A DNA stretch of 53,256 nt from M3 sp964637445 (GCA_964637445.1 CAZWWS010000008.1:1-53256); one strand, 5' to 3'; counted from the stretch's first letter, positions 45,477 through 53,256 are shown. Numbers and translations are program-made. Notes: generated from the sequence alone by a model not told the origin.

Positions 45477-47114
45477 ATGGCAAAAGAAATTCAATTCAAT
45501 ATTAAGGCTCGTGAAGAGCTCAAAAAAGGTGTCGACGCACTTGCTGATGCCGTTAAAGTGACACTTGGTCCTAAAGGTCGCAATGTGATCATTGAAAAGA
45601 AGTTTGGTGCTCCTCACATCACTAAAGATGGCGTCTCAGTCGCTCGCGAAATTGAGCTTGAAGATGCTTTCCAAAACATGGGCGCTCAGTTGGTAAAAGA
45701 AGTAGCTTCTAAAACCGGTGACGATGCAGGTGATGGTACTACTACAGCAACCGTTCTTGCTCAATCCATCATCAATGTAGGTTTAAAGAATGTGGCTGCA
45801 GGCGCTAATCCTATGGACATTAAGCGGGGTATTGACAAAGCTGTTGCCATCGTTGTTGAAGGTATCAAAGCCCAAGCTGAAGAAGTGGGTGACGATTTGA
45901 AGAAAATCGAAGATGTCGCTCGTGTATCAGCTAATAATGACGCAGAGATAGGCAAACTCATCGCTGAAGCTATGGCTAAGGTGAAGAAAGAGGGTGTTAT
46001 CACTGTTGACGAAGCCAAGGGAACAGACACCACTGTTGACATTGTGGAGGGTATGCAATTCGATCGTGGCTACATTTCGCCATACTTTGTTACCGATACA
46101 GAGAAAATGGAGTGTGTAATGGATAATCCATACATTCTTATTTACGACAAGAAAATATCTAACCTCAAAGATATGCTTCCTATCCTCGAAGCTACGGCAC
46201 AAAGTGGTCGTCCGCTCTTGATTGTAGCTGAAGATGTGGATCAAGAGGCTCTTGCTACTCTTGTAGTAAATCGTCTTCGTGGTTCTTTGAAGATTTGCGC
46301 TGTTAAAGCTCCCGGATTCGGTGATCGTCGTAAAGAAATGCTTGAAGACATCGCTGTACTTACCGGTGGTGTTGTTATCTCTGAAGAAAAGGGCATGAAA
46401 CTCGAATCTGCGACACTCGAATATCTCGGACGCGCAGATAAGGTGACTGTCAACAAGGAAAATACTACAATTGTTGATGGTGCTGGCGATAAGGATACTA
46501 TTGCAAAGCGCGTTGCTCAAATCAAGCTCCAAATCGAAAATTCGACTTCTGACTACGATAAAGAAAAACTTCACGAACGTCTTGCAAAACTTGCCGGTGG
46601 TGTTGCTGTACTTCACATTGGTGCTCCAAGTGAAGTAGAGATGAAGGAAAAGAAAGATCGCGTTGACGATGCTCTCAGTGCTACTCGTGCGGCTGTTGCT
46701 GAAGGTATCGTTCCCGGTGGTGGTGTGGCATTGATTCGTTGCGTTGAATCACTTGAAGGAGTGAAAGGCGATAACGATGACGAAACTACAGGTATCCTCA
46801 TTGTAAAACGTGCTATTGAAGAACCGCTCCGTCAGATTGTAGAAAATGCCGGAGTAGAGGGCGCTGTAATAGTACAAAAGGTAAAGGAAGGCAAGGGCGA
46901 CTTTGGCTACAATGCTCGCACGGGTGAATACGAAAATTTCTTTGCTGCAGGCGTAATCGACCCGGCAAAGGTAACTCGTGTTGCTCTCGAAAATGCTGCT
47001 TCTATCGCCGGAATGTTCCTCACTACCGAATGCGTCATCGCAGAGAAGAAAGAGGAAAATCCTGCTCCTGCAATGCCTAATCCCGGAATGGGCGGAATGG
47101 GCGGCATGATGTAA
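45477..47114 (+). CDS. groL: Chaperonin GroEL
   Basis: 60-kDa chaperonin of 545 residues. ATP-site motifs TLGPKGRNV and DAGDGTTTATVLA are intact, and it ends in the GGM repeats (NPGMGGMGGMM) expected of bacterial GroEL. Forms a bicistronic unit with groES and ends in a strong terminator. GC-richer and more codon-biased than its neighbours, as expected for a highly expressed gene. Confidence 0.98.
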   Translation: MAKEIQFNIKAREELKKGVDALADAVKVTLGPKGRNVIIEKKFGAPHITKDGVSVAREIELEDAFQNMGAQLVKEVASKTGDDAGDGTTTATVLAQSIINVGLKNVAAGANPMDIKRGIDKAVAIVVEGIKAQAEEVGDDLKKIEDVARVSANNDAEIGKLIAEAMAKVKKEGVITVDEAKGTDTTVDIVEGMQFDRGYISPYFVTDTEKMECVMDNPYILIYDKKISNLKDMLPILEATAQSGRPLLIVAEDVDQEALATLVVNRLRGSLKICAVKAPGFGDRRKEMLEDIAVLTGGVVISEEKGMKLESATLEYLGRADKVTVNKENTTIVDGAGDKDTIAKRVAQIKLQIENSTSDYDKEKLHERLAKLAGGVAVLHIGAPSEVEMKEKKDRVDDALSATRAAVAEGIVPGGGVALIRCVESLEGVKGDNDDETTGILIVKRAIEEPLRQIVENAGVEGAVIVQKVKEGKGDFGYNARTGEYENFFAAGVIDPAKVTRVALENAASIAGMFLTTECVIAEKKEENPAPAMPNPGMGGMGGMM

Positions 47115-47144
47115 TCATCGACTCTATTTCATACTACAATAATG

Positions 47145-47183
47145 GTCGCTCTGCTAAGATTCTCTTAGTGGAGCGACTTTTTT
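47145..47183 (+). terminator. Intrinsic terminator of groESL
   Basis: GTCGCTCTGCTAAGA (47145-47159) pairs with TCTTAGTGGAGCGAC (47163-47177), 15 bp including two G-U pairs, 3-nt loop, then TTTTTT (47178-47183). One of the clearest terminators in the window. Confidence 0.92.
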
Positions 47184-47242
47184 GTCCGAAAATGATGAGC
47201 ACGTCACGCATAAATGCTATATTTGCATATAAACTTGAATCT

Positions 47243-49249
47243 ATGAAACAAATAAAGCAGCGTATCGATGAGCTTCGCGCTATAATCGACAGACACAATC
47301 ATAACTACTATGTGCTAAATGCGCCAACCATAAGCGACTATGATTTTGATATGCTTATGAAGGAGCTTGAGCAATTGGAGCAAGAACATCCTGAGTATGA
47401 CGACCCATATTCACCGACTCATCGCGTGGGTAGTGATATTAACAAAGCGTTTACTCAAGTCTCACATATATATCCGATGTTGTCGCTCAGTAACAGCTAT
47501 TCTCCCGAAGAAGTAGCCGATTGGGTGCGCCGAGTCGCTGACGGACTAATTGGTGCGCCATTTGATATCGTTGGAGAGATGAAATATGATGGAACTTCCA
47601 TTTCTCTTATCTATGAAGACGGGCGTTTAGTGCGAGCCGTAACTCGTGGCGATGGCGAGAAAGGTGATGATGTGACTACCAATGTGATGACGATAAAGAG
47701 CATTCCGCTCCGTCTTGCCGGAGAAGGTTGGCCGGCAAAGTTTGAAATACGTGGCGAAATTTTATTGCCGTGGAGAGAATTTGAGCGACTGAATCAAGAA
47801 AGAGAATTTAATGAAGAATCTCTATTTGCCAACCCTCGTAATGCTGCATCAGGAACGCTCAAGCTTCAAAATTCGGCAGAGGTTGCGCGTCGTGGATTAG
47901 ATGCATATCTTTATTACATACTTGGAGAGAACTTGCCATGCGATAACCACTTCGATAATCTGATGGCGGCAAAAAAATGGGGTTTCAAGATTGCTCCACA
48001 TGTAACGCTACTCAACTCTGTTGATGAGGTGCGCAAATTTATCGATTATTGGGACGTGGAGCGAAAAAATCTACCGGTGGCTACCGATGGATTGGTATTT
48101 AAGATTAATAATCTCAGTCAGCAACGCAATTTGGGATTTACTGCCAAGTCGCCACGATGGGCAATCGCCTATAAGTTTCAAGCCGAAAGAGCGTTGACCG
48201 AGCTAAAATATGTTTCGTTTGAGGTGGGACGTTCGGGGGTTATCACCCCTGTGGCTAATTTGGATCCGGTGCTACTGTCCGGAACAATTGTGAAGCGAGC
48301 ATCGCTTCACAATGAAGATATAATCCGTGTGCTTGATATCCACGATCATGATATGGTTTATGTAGAAAAAGGAGGAGAAATAATTCCTAAGATAACCGGA
48401 GTTGACACGTCGGCTCGAAACGGAGATGCTCTACCTGTGAAATTCGTTACTATCTGCCCGTCTTGTGGCACAACACTTGTGAGGGTAGAAGGAGAGGCGG
48501 CATGGGTTTGCCCTAACAAGTATGGCTGTCGACCGCAAATAACAGGTCGCGTGGAGCATTATGTGGGGCGACGCATGATGAACATAGATGGTATAGGCGG
48601 AGAAACTTCTGAAGCGCTATTTGCATCTGGTTTAATCAATAATATTGCAGACTTGTATGATCTGACCAAAGAACAACTGATGCGACTTGATCGATTTGCC
48701 GATAGAAGTGCCGAACGTATTCTTCAAGGTATTGAAGAGTCAAAACAGGTTCCATTTGAGCGCGTAGTATTTGCGTTATCGATTCCTTATGTTGGAGAAA
48801 CAGTAGCAAAGAAACTTGCTCGTTCGCTCGGCAACATCGATGCGCTTATGGCAGCAGGAGTAGAAGAGTTGACGGCGATAGAAGATATCGGGCCACGCAT
48901 AGCCGAAAGCATTCAAGAATATTTTGCATCTCCGGAAAACAGGGAAATAGTGGAGCGACTTCGACGAGCCGGAGTGCAAATGTCGATGCCCGAACAGAAT
49001 GAATCGGAGCGGAGTGAGCGTCTTGCCGGAAAATCTATCGTAATCAGTGGAACCTTCTCTCATCATTCGCGTGATGAATATAAAGCGTTGATTGAGCAAC
49101 ATGGTGGCAAGAATGTCGGCTCTATATCCAAAAAGACTGACTATGTGCTTGCCGGAGAAAATATGGGTCCGGCAAAACTTGAAAAAGCATCATCTCTTGG
49201 TATTCCAATTATTGATGAAGAAACTTTTCTGAAGATGATAACTGACTGA
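47243..49249 (+). CDS. ligA: NAD-dependent DNA ligase
   Basis: Replicative ligase of 668 residues from ATG 47243 (MKQIKQRIDEL). The longer frame begins at a GTG inside the groEL terminator (47168) and is not credible. The nucleotidyl-accepting lysine is Lys114 in MKYDGTS. OB, zinc finger (CPSCGTTLVRVEG..CPNKYGC), HhH and BRCT (LAGKSIVISGTFSHHSRDEYK) domains follow in order. Ends in its own terminator. Confidence 0.96.
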   Translation: MKQIKQRIDELRAIIDRHNHNYYVLNAPTISDYDFDMLMKELEQLEQEHPEYDDPYSPTHRVGSDINKAFTQVSHIYPMLSLSNSYSPEEVADWVRRVADGLIGAPFDIVGEMKYDGTSISLIYEDGRLVRAVTRGDGEKGDDVTTNVMTIKSIPLRLAGEGWPAKFEIRGEILLPWREFERLNQEREFNEESLFANPRNAASGTLKLQNSAEVARRGLDAYLYYILGENLPCDNHFDNLMAAKKWGFKIAPHVTLLNSVDEVRKFIDYWDVERKNLPVATDGLVFKINNLSQQRNLGFTAKSPRWAIAYKFQAERALTELKYVSFEVGRSGVITPVANLDPVLLSGTIVKRASLHNEDIIRVLDIHDHDMVYVEKGGEIIPKITGVDTSARNGDALPVKFVTICPSCGTTLVRVEGEAAWVCPNKYGCRPQITGRVEHYVGRRMMNIDGIGGETSEALFASGLINNIADLYDLTKEQLMRLDRFADRSAERILQGIEESKQVPFERVVFALSIPYVGETVAKKLARSLGNIDALMAAGVEELTAIEDIGPRIAESIQEYFASPENREIVERLRRAGVQMSMPEQNESERSERLAGKSIVISGTFSHHSRDEYKALIEQHGGKNVGSISKKTDYVLAGENMGPAKLEKASSLGIPIIDEETFLKMITD

Positions 49250-49255
49250 TAATAT

Positions 49256-49294
49256 CGCATCCGAGTTTGAACATTTCAGGCTCGGATGCGTTTC
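49256..49294 (+). terminator. Intrinsic terminator of ligA
   Basis: CGCATCCGAG (49256-49265) and CTCGGATGCG (49281-49290) form a perfect 10-bp stem with a 15-nt loop, followed by TTTCT. Lies 6 bp after the ligA stop. Confidence 0.8.
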
Positions 49295-49320
49295 TAATGT
49301 AGATAAAAAATTAATTTACT

Positions 49321-49608
49321 ATGGGAAAGAATACAACACACTTATTGATTGGATTGGCTGCCGGCATGGTAATCGGCGTATTAGGCTATCGATTTAGCCA
49401 ATCAGAAAAAGTCGCGGAACTTCACGACAACGCCACTCGGGCGTGGCTGAAAACACGCATTAAAGCTCGTAAAGCTTATCGTAAAGCAAAACATTCGACT
49501 GCAGACTCAATAGTACATGGAGCTCACGCTCTTGCTGATAAAGCCGACGAGATAAAAGCGAGCGCCAACAATTACCGACAGCGCAACTCACCCAAAGCCG
49601 GTTTCTAA
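49321..49608 (+). CDS. Small protein with N-terminal membrane helix (YtxH-like layout)
   Basis: Protein of 95 residues: a glycine-rich membrane helix (about 7-23; LLIGLAAGMVIGVLGYRF) followed by a basic amphipathic helix (WLKTRIKARKAYRKAKH). The layout resembles YtxH-type stress proteins but similarity is weak. It follows ligA's terminator, so it needs its own promoter, which I could not find. Convergent with the permease gene 28 bp away. Confidence 0.65.
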   Translation: MGKNTTHLLIGLAAGMVIGVLGYRFSQSEKVAELHDNATRAWLKTRIKARKAYRKAKHSTADSIVHGAHALADKADEIKASANNYRQRNSPKAGF

Positions 49609-49636
49609 GCAATCACAATTACAATATGATGCCATA

Positions 49637-50854
49637 CTATATGCGGTGGCGGGTGAATAGGGAGGTGACCATCGCCGTAATCCAACCGACGACTGCGACA
49701 AGAACTATGACAATTAGCAAATCGGCAAATTCAACCCTTACCGGGTATGAGTCAATTGACATAATCGAATGGTCGCCTCCCAGCTTGATAAAGCCACCAA
49801 ATTGCTGGGCTAAACAAAGCACCACGCCTACTACTACGCCAATCAATCCTCCTGCCAATGAGATTAACCATCCTTCGGTATGGAATATCCGAGATATCTG
49901 ACGTCGTGTAGCGCCAAGCGCATTCAATGTGGCGATGTCTTCGTCTTTTTCGATTACGAGCATTGATAAAGTAGATATGACGTTGAACGATGCAATTATC
50001 AATATGAATGCGAGCATCATAAACGTAATCCATTTTTCTATCTCAATCATTCGGTAGGAATTTTCTTGCTGTTGCATTCGATTGCTTACACGATAGCCCT
50101 CACCAAGTATCGACAATAGATTTTTAATAATCGTCTGCTCGTCGGCATTTTTGGTTAATTTCAACTCGATAGCGGAGGCTTCGTTTTTATAATCAAGCAA
50201 ACGGCGTACATTCTCGATGGGCAATATCACCATATTATTGTCATATTCGGCTTGCTCTACCTGATACACACCACCAACCAATAGCGAATCACTCCGAAAC
50301 GAACTCATTGGATTAGCAGGATTAATGCGCCCGAGTCTTTTGGGTGTGTAGATACCGATATATCGATAAAGTCCCGGATGAGCACCAAGACCTACTGCGA
50401 CACCTACACTCAGTGTTGCAAACGAGTATACGGAATCGGTCAGAAGGAAATCCCCATCTGATTTTACTATCGACCGAATTGCAGTAAGTCTATCGTAATC
50501 TGAAGAGACTCCCTTTATGACAACAGGCATCTGTCGAGTATCATAAATGGCAAGAGCATTCTCCTCAATGGTAGGCATTGCGATTTCCACGTCATCCAAA
50601 TGGCGTAATTCGTCGGCTAACGAATCGGCATTGACAATGATTTTACCCTTGGCAGGGGTGATTTTTACCTGCGGATCAAGCAACGACAACTTGCTTGCAG
50701 CCAAATCGGTGAATCCGTTGAACACCGACAAGACGCACACAATGGCCATTGTGGCAACAGCAACGCCGATGACTGAAATAAGCGAGATTACATTTACGGC
50801 GCTATGCGTCTTTTTGGCAAAGAGGTAGCGAAGGGCAACCCGTAGAGTCAGCAT
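49637..50854 (-). CDS. FtsX/LolC-type ABC transporter permease
   Basis: Membrane protein of 405 residues with an N-terminal helix (about 22-45; SLISVIGVAVATMAIVCVLSVFNGF), a large periplasmic domain (about 50-260), and three C-terminal helices (about 270-400). This is the MacB/LolC-E/FtsX permease layout, and the start FAKKTHSAVNVIS resembles LolC/LolE. It may release lipoproteins from the inner membrane with an ATPase encoded elsewhere. It lies 3 bp after rbfA, a usual Bacteroidales pairing. Confidence 0.88.
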   Translation of the reverse strand: MLTLRVALRYLFAKKTHSAVNVISLISVIGVAVATMAIVCVLSVFNGFTDLAASKLSLLDPQVKITPAKGKIIVNADSLADELRHLDDVEIAMPTIEENALAIYDTRQMPVVIKGVSSDYDRLTAIRSIVKSDGDFLLTDSVYSFATLSVGVAVGLGAHPGLYRYIGIYTPKRLGRINPANPMSSFRSDSLLVGGVYQVEQAEYDNNMVILPIENVRRLLDYKNEASAIELKLTKNADEQTIIKNLLSILGEGYRVSNRMQQQENSYRMIEIEKWITFMMLAFILIIASFNVISTLSMLVIEKDEDIATLNALGATRRQISRIFHTEGWLISLAGGLIGVVVGVVLCLAQQFGGFIKLGGDHSIMSIDSYPVRVEFADLLIVIVLVAVVGWITAMVTSLFTRHRI

Positions 50855-50857
50855 AGT

Positions 50858-51202
50858 TTATTCGCTGTCGTTGGCAAGAAGATTGTCGATATGCTGGATA
50901 TAGTCGAGCGAATCATCGATAAAAAATGACAGTTCGGGAGTTTTACGCAACTGGTGGCGAACCGTCTGAGCCAATTCGTAACGTATTGCTTTGGCATTGC
51001 GATTGACACTTCCTATCAATTCAGCGCCTTTATCGCTGGGAAATACTGATAAATAAGCACGAGCAATGCTTAAGTCGGGAGAAACACGCACGGCGCTGAC
51101 CGATACGATTACGCCATGAGTTTTGGCTGTCTCTCGGCGAAAAATTTCGCTAAGTTCTTTTTGAAGAAGACGTGCTATTTTGGCTTGACGTGTAGATTCC
51201 AT
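50858..51202 (-). CDS. rbfA: 30S ribosome-binding factor A
   Basis: Ribosome maturation protein of 114 residues with the KH-like fold binding immature 16S rRNA. Typical segments are RQAKIARLLQKELSEIF, VSVSAVRVSPDLSIARAYLSVFP and LRKTPELSFFIDDSLDYIQHID. First gene of the operon with the LolC-type permease. Confidence 0.94.
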   Translation of the reverse strand: MESTRQAKIARLLQKELSEIFRRETAKTHGVIVSVSAVRVSPDLSIARAYLSVFPSDKGAELIGSVNRNAKAIRYELAQTVRHQLRKTPELSFFIDDSLDYIQHIDNLLANDSE

Positions 51203-51228
51203 ATTTATGATATTTGAGTATTGTATTG

Positions 51229-51258
51229 CAAAGTTACAACAAAGAAATGAAAGGCAAT
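51229..51258 (-). promoter_or_regulatory. Promoter of rbfA
   Basis: On the minus strand ATTG (51255-51258), 18 bases, TAACTTTG (51229-51236): a strong -7 box with a one-mismatch, slightly close -33 box. It diverges from the RNA promoter 67 bp away. Confidence 0.55.
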
Positions 51259-51324
51259 GCAGAGTGTGAGGTTAATTTTGATACAATGGGGGAGATTTGA
51301 GTGTATCGGAGCTGATATTAGCGT

Positions 51325-51355
51325 TTTGGTGATTGAAAATTTTGCATTAACTTTG
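51325..51355 (+). promoter_or_regulatory. Promoter of the structured RNA / mod leader
   Basis: TTTG (51325-51328), 19 bases, TAACTTTG (51348-51355): a full match to the Bacteroidetes promoter. The predicted start, about 51360, is the first base of the 5' hairpin of the RNA described next, which supports both calls. Confidence 0.78.
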
Positions 51356-51359
51356 CGGG

Positions 51360-51654
51360 GTCGACTGCAAGGTGATTAGCTTAGCGAAGCTGATAGCAGT
51401 TGACAAATTCTTAATAGGCGTTTACTACGCGTTTGTTTCTACACTTGAAGTCCTGAGAAAATTTCAATTAACCGGAAACAAAGCAACGGTGAATGCCCTC
51501 GTGACGTGTCGTTGCCGAACATTGCTCCTCGGAGTCATGTTCGGATATATACGTTAGTGCGTGGGGCTTTGGCGTTGCTCGTCTTCGGTTAAAGGGTAAT
51601 TCTCAGGAGCCTCAAGTGTGAAGCGAGCAACAAGTATGGCTTCACGCCTTTTTT
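51360..51654 (+). ncRNA. Predicted structured RNA of about 295 nt with its own promoter and terminator
   Basis: Three modules are seen. (1) A 5' hairpin: 51360-51368 with 51396-51404 (9 bp, one G-U), and inside it 51376-51382 with 51387-51393. (2) A rod of about 180 nt: 51441-51459 with 51600-51619 (18 pairs, one mismatch, one bulge), 51468-51477 with 51584-51592, 51482-51488 with 51573-51579, 51495-51498 with 51564-51567, 51504-51507 with 51551-51554, and an apical stem 51515-51522 with 51537-51544. (3) A terminator hairpin at 51616-51647 before a T-tract. The nested co-linear pairing is far beyond chance. The rod's length and shape recall 6S RNA, but identity is not established; an attenuating leader of mod is the alternative. 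Short frames across it look spurious. Confidence 0.72.
51616..51654 (+). terminator. Intrinsic terminator at the end of the structured RNA
   Basis: GTGTGAAGC (51616-51624) pairs with GCTTCACGC (51639-51647), 9 bp with one G-U, 14-nt loop, then C and TTTTTT (51649-51654). Its first four bases are also used by the outer stem of the RNA rod, so the two folds compete. Confidence 0.75.
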
Positions 51655-51719
51655 CTATCAACATGAATGCTAATAACCTGTCGGCAAAGAAGCCTGCGAC
51701 AACATAACATTTAGATGCT

Positions 51720-53256
51720 ATGAATAATTTAGGACTATACACTGAATTAGAGCGGCTTCTTAGGATGGATAGCCATTACTGCACAGAAGATGGCTGTTTG
51801 CTAAAGAATAAAATAGTGGAGGCCGCATTGGCTCTCCGACCTCAATTGATATCACAGTTACTCGAACACGAAGGAATCCGCCGAAATTTTTTCGTTGAAA
51901 TTGATGGTGTAATGGTGTTTGACAAAGTGAAGTTTCAACGATTTGTGATGAACAAACGTTTTTTGCCGGATAGTTACACCTCTTATAAAAACAAAGTAGG
52001 ATTGACAAACGATGATGGCGATTTCCTTTCAGATAGTCGCGAGGTTGTTCTTTCGTGGCCATACAAAGATTGTGTGCTCGAAGGAGGACAAACCAAAGAG
52101 GATGCAAAACGCAACGAAGTGTTTTGGAACGAGATTCTTGCTCCCGATGAAATCAATCGCTTGACGGAGCCAAAGGAGCTGACCAATTTCAAATGCTATG
52201 ACGCCGATGGCGAGCACGAGGTGGGAAGCATATCAATGGATGATAACCTCATCATCAAAGGTAATAACTTACTTGCACTGCACTCCCTGAAAAAGAAGTA
52301 TGCGGGTAAAGTGAAGCTGATTTATATTGATCCTCCCTTTAATACAGGTAACGATTCATTTAGTTATAACGATAGTTTTACTCGTTCTACATGGCTAACA
52401 TTTATGCGAAATCGTTTGGCTATAGGAAGAGAACTGCTTTCTGATGATGGTAATATATTTATTCACATAGACATCAATCAATCTCATTATCTTAAAGTGT
52501 TGGCTGATGAAGTTTTTGGTAAAGAAAACTTTGTTGAAGAGATTATTTGGGCATATGGTTCTCCATCTGGTGGACGCGCTGCAACCCCTAAGCCGGTTAA
52601 TATTCATGATTATATTTTGCACTATGCTAAGAATTATTGCGGAAGAAAACAAAATAGAGTATATATCCCTTATTCTGAAAAATATATTAAGGATTGGTTT
52701 AAATTTACAGATGAGAATGGTAGAGTGTATCGTCGTAGAATGAGAGGAACTGATAATAATGGAGAAGCAATATGGGTAAAACAATACCTTGATGAAAGTC
52801 CTGGAGTACCACTTTCTACTGTATGGAGTGATATACAACAAGTTTATGCGGATCCTAGGGCTTATAAAGAGGGAAATAAATCTGATGTGGAAGTTATTAA
52901 GGACTTTTCTGGTGGACAGAAGCCTGAGGCTTTGATTGCACGAATAATAGAAATGGCAACTGATCAAGGTGACATTATTCTTGATTCTCATTTAGGTACT
53001 GGAACAACTGCAGCAACTGCTCATAAAATGGGACGATATTACATAGGAATTGAACAAATGGATAGTCAAATAAAGATTATACTTAAACGTCTCTCCAAAG
53101 TAATAAATGGAGAAAGTGCTGGTATCTCAAAATCTGTGAATTGGCAGGGCGGAGGCTCATTTGTTTATTGTGAACTTGCAAAAGCCAATCAGCAATTTGC
53201 TGATGACATTGAGCAAGCATCATCTTCTGAAGAACTTGCTACTATATGGGAACAAA
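51720..53256 (+). CDS. mod: Type III restriction-modification DNA methyltransferase Mod (3' end outside window)
   Basis: N6-adenine methyltransferase, 512 residues visible and still open at the window edge. Residues 1-200 are an N-terminal region (MNNLGLYTELERLLRMDSHY..). The catalytic motif IV DPPF is at 204-207 (YIDPPFNTGNDSF), followed by LTFMRNRLAIGRELL and IFIHIDIN. Residues of about 280-410 are the variable target-recognition region. The SAM-binding motif I follows at about 422-430 (DSHLGTGTT), the beta-class order of type III Mod. The gene's AT content rises after about 52340, and codon choice changes, as in mosaic mod genes. A res gene is expected beyond the edge. ATG 51720 follows the structured RNA by 65 bp. 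Confidence 0.93.
   Translation, partial: MNNLGLYTELERLLRMDSHYCTEDGCLLKNKIVEAALALRPQLISQLLEHEGIRRNFFVEIDGVMVFDKVKFQRFVMNKRFLPDSYTSYKNKVGLTNDDGDFLSDSREVVLSWPYKDCVLEGGQTKEDAKRNEVFWNEILAPDEINRLTEPKELTNFKCYDADGEHEVGSISMDDNLIIKGNNLLALHSLKKKYAGKVKLIYIDPPFNTGNDSFSYNDSFTRSTWLTFMRNRLAIGRELLSDDGNIFIHIDINQSHYLKVLADEVFGKENFVEEIIWAYGSPSGGRAATPKPVNIHDYILHYAKNYCGRKQNRVYIPYSEKYIKDWFKFTDENGRVYRRRMRGTDNNGEAIWVKQYLDESPGVPLSTVWSDIQQVYADPRAYKEGNKSDVEVIKDFSGGQKPEALIARIIEMATDQGDIILDSHLGTGTTAATAHKMGRYYIGIEQMDSQIKIILKRLSKVINGESAGISKSVNWQGGGSFVYCELAKANQQFADDIEQASSSEELATIWEQ

Noticed and set aside
45927..46616. 229-residue minus-strand frame inside groEL
   Set aside because: It is the antisense shadow of a strongly codon-biased gene; its residues (Phe, Ser, Ile, Asn runs) do not resemble a protein family.
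51372..51557. 61-residue open frame on the plus strand in the rbfA-mod gap
   Set aside because: It starts inside the 5' hairpin of the predicted RNA and runs along its paired segments; residue composition looks like translated structured RNA and there is no ribosome-binding context.
51360..51654. tmRNA, RNase P RNA or SRP RNA identity for the structured RNA
   Set aside because: No tag-peptide/tRNA-like ends, no RNase P conserved core and no SRP GGAAG/GNAR-type apical motif seen; 6S RNA remains possible but unproven.
51554..51742. 62-residue open frame on the minus strand overlapping the mod start
   Set aside because: It would read antisense through the terminator hairpin and into mod; no promoter on that strand and no recognisable fold.
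1..53256. CRISPR arrays, tRNA or rRNA genes, insertion sequences
   Set aside because: No regularly spaced repeats, no T-loop/acceptor patterns in the gaps and no transposase-like proteins were seen on either strand.

Overview
The window is a stretch of a Bacteroidales chromosome. The evidence is a complete Bat (Bacteroides aerotolerance) operon, a DUF4290 protein, a DUF6769-type protein ahead of a metal efflux pump, a ThrE exporter split into two genes, and many promoters of the Bacteroidetes type (TTTG, 19-20 bases, TAnnTTTG). The AT-rich composition would fit Muribaculaceae or a relative, but family rank cannot be fixed from the sequence alone. Almost all of it is ordinary core genome. The exceptions are the last 2 kb (structured RNA plus type III methyltransferase) and perhaps the umuDC pair.

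Layout. 1-426: tail of an unknown gene and a hairpin. 427-6467 (minus): uvrB, a YgiQ-type radical SAM protein and an S9 peptidase lipoprotein. 6600-7982 (minus): small HTH protein and a DUF2007/universal-stress fusion. 8161-16542 (minus): moxR, DUF58 protein, a BatD-like membrane protein, then batA, batB, batC, batD, batE. 16665-17972 (minus): an HU protein and a membrane-anchored HU/LysM fusion. 17998-22190 (minus): proS, a family 2 glycosyltransferase, umuD and umuC. 22262-25770 (minus): DUF4290, murA, rimM, then an acidic protein and an OmpA-like protein. 25907-28289 (minus): tetR, a fabH-like gene and fabG. 28438-32010 (plus): dacB, an unknown protein, rsmI and a coiled-coil lipoprotein. 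32090-34482 (minus): a small membrane ORF, split thrE and a lysR regulator. 34657-40632 (minus): a heavy-metal RND efflux operon. 40807-49608 (plus): clpP, clpX, recQ, groES, groEL, ligA and a small membrane protein. 49637-51202 (minus): rbfA and a LolC/FtsX-type permease. 51325-53256 (plus): a structured RNA with its own promoter and terminator, then the start of a type III DNA methyltransferase (mod) that runs off the window.

The most unusual signal is the 517-bp gap between rbfA and mod. It contains a near-perfect Bacteroidetes promoter, a 5' hairpin exactly at the predicted start, a rod-like fold of about 180 nt built from distant complementary segments, and an intrinsic terminator whose stem and loop compete with the rod. 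It reads as a roughly 295-nt non-coding RNA or a conditional leader of the restriction-modification locus. Other points of interest are a sigma-54-like promoter in front of groESL, an HU domain tied to a transmembrane segment and LysM domain, a MurA with Asp in place of the fosfomycin-target Cys, and several start codons that a naive gene call would place inside promoters or terminators.
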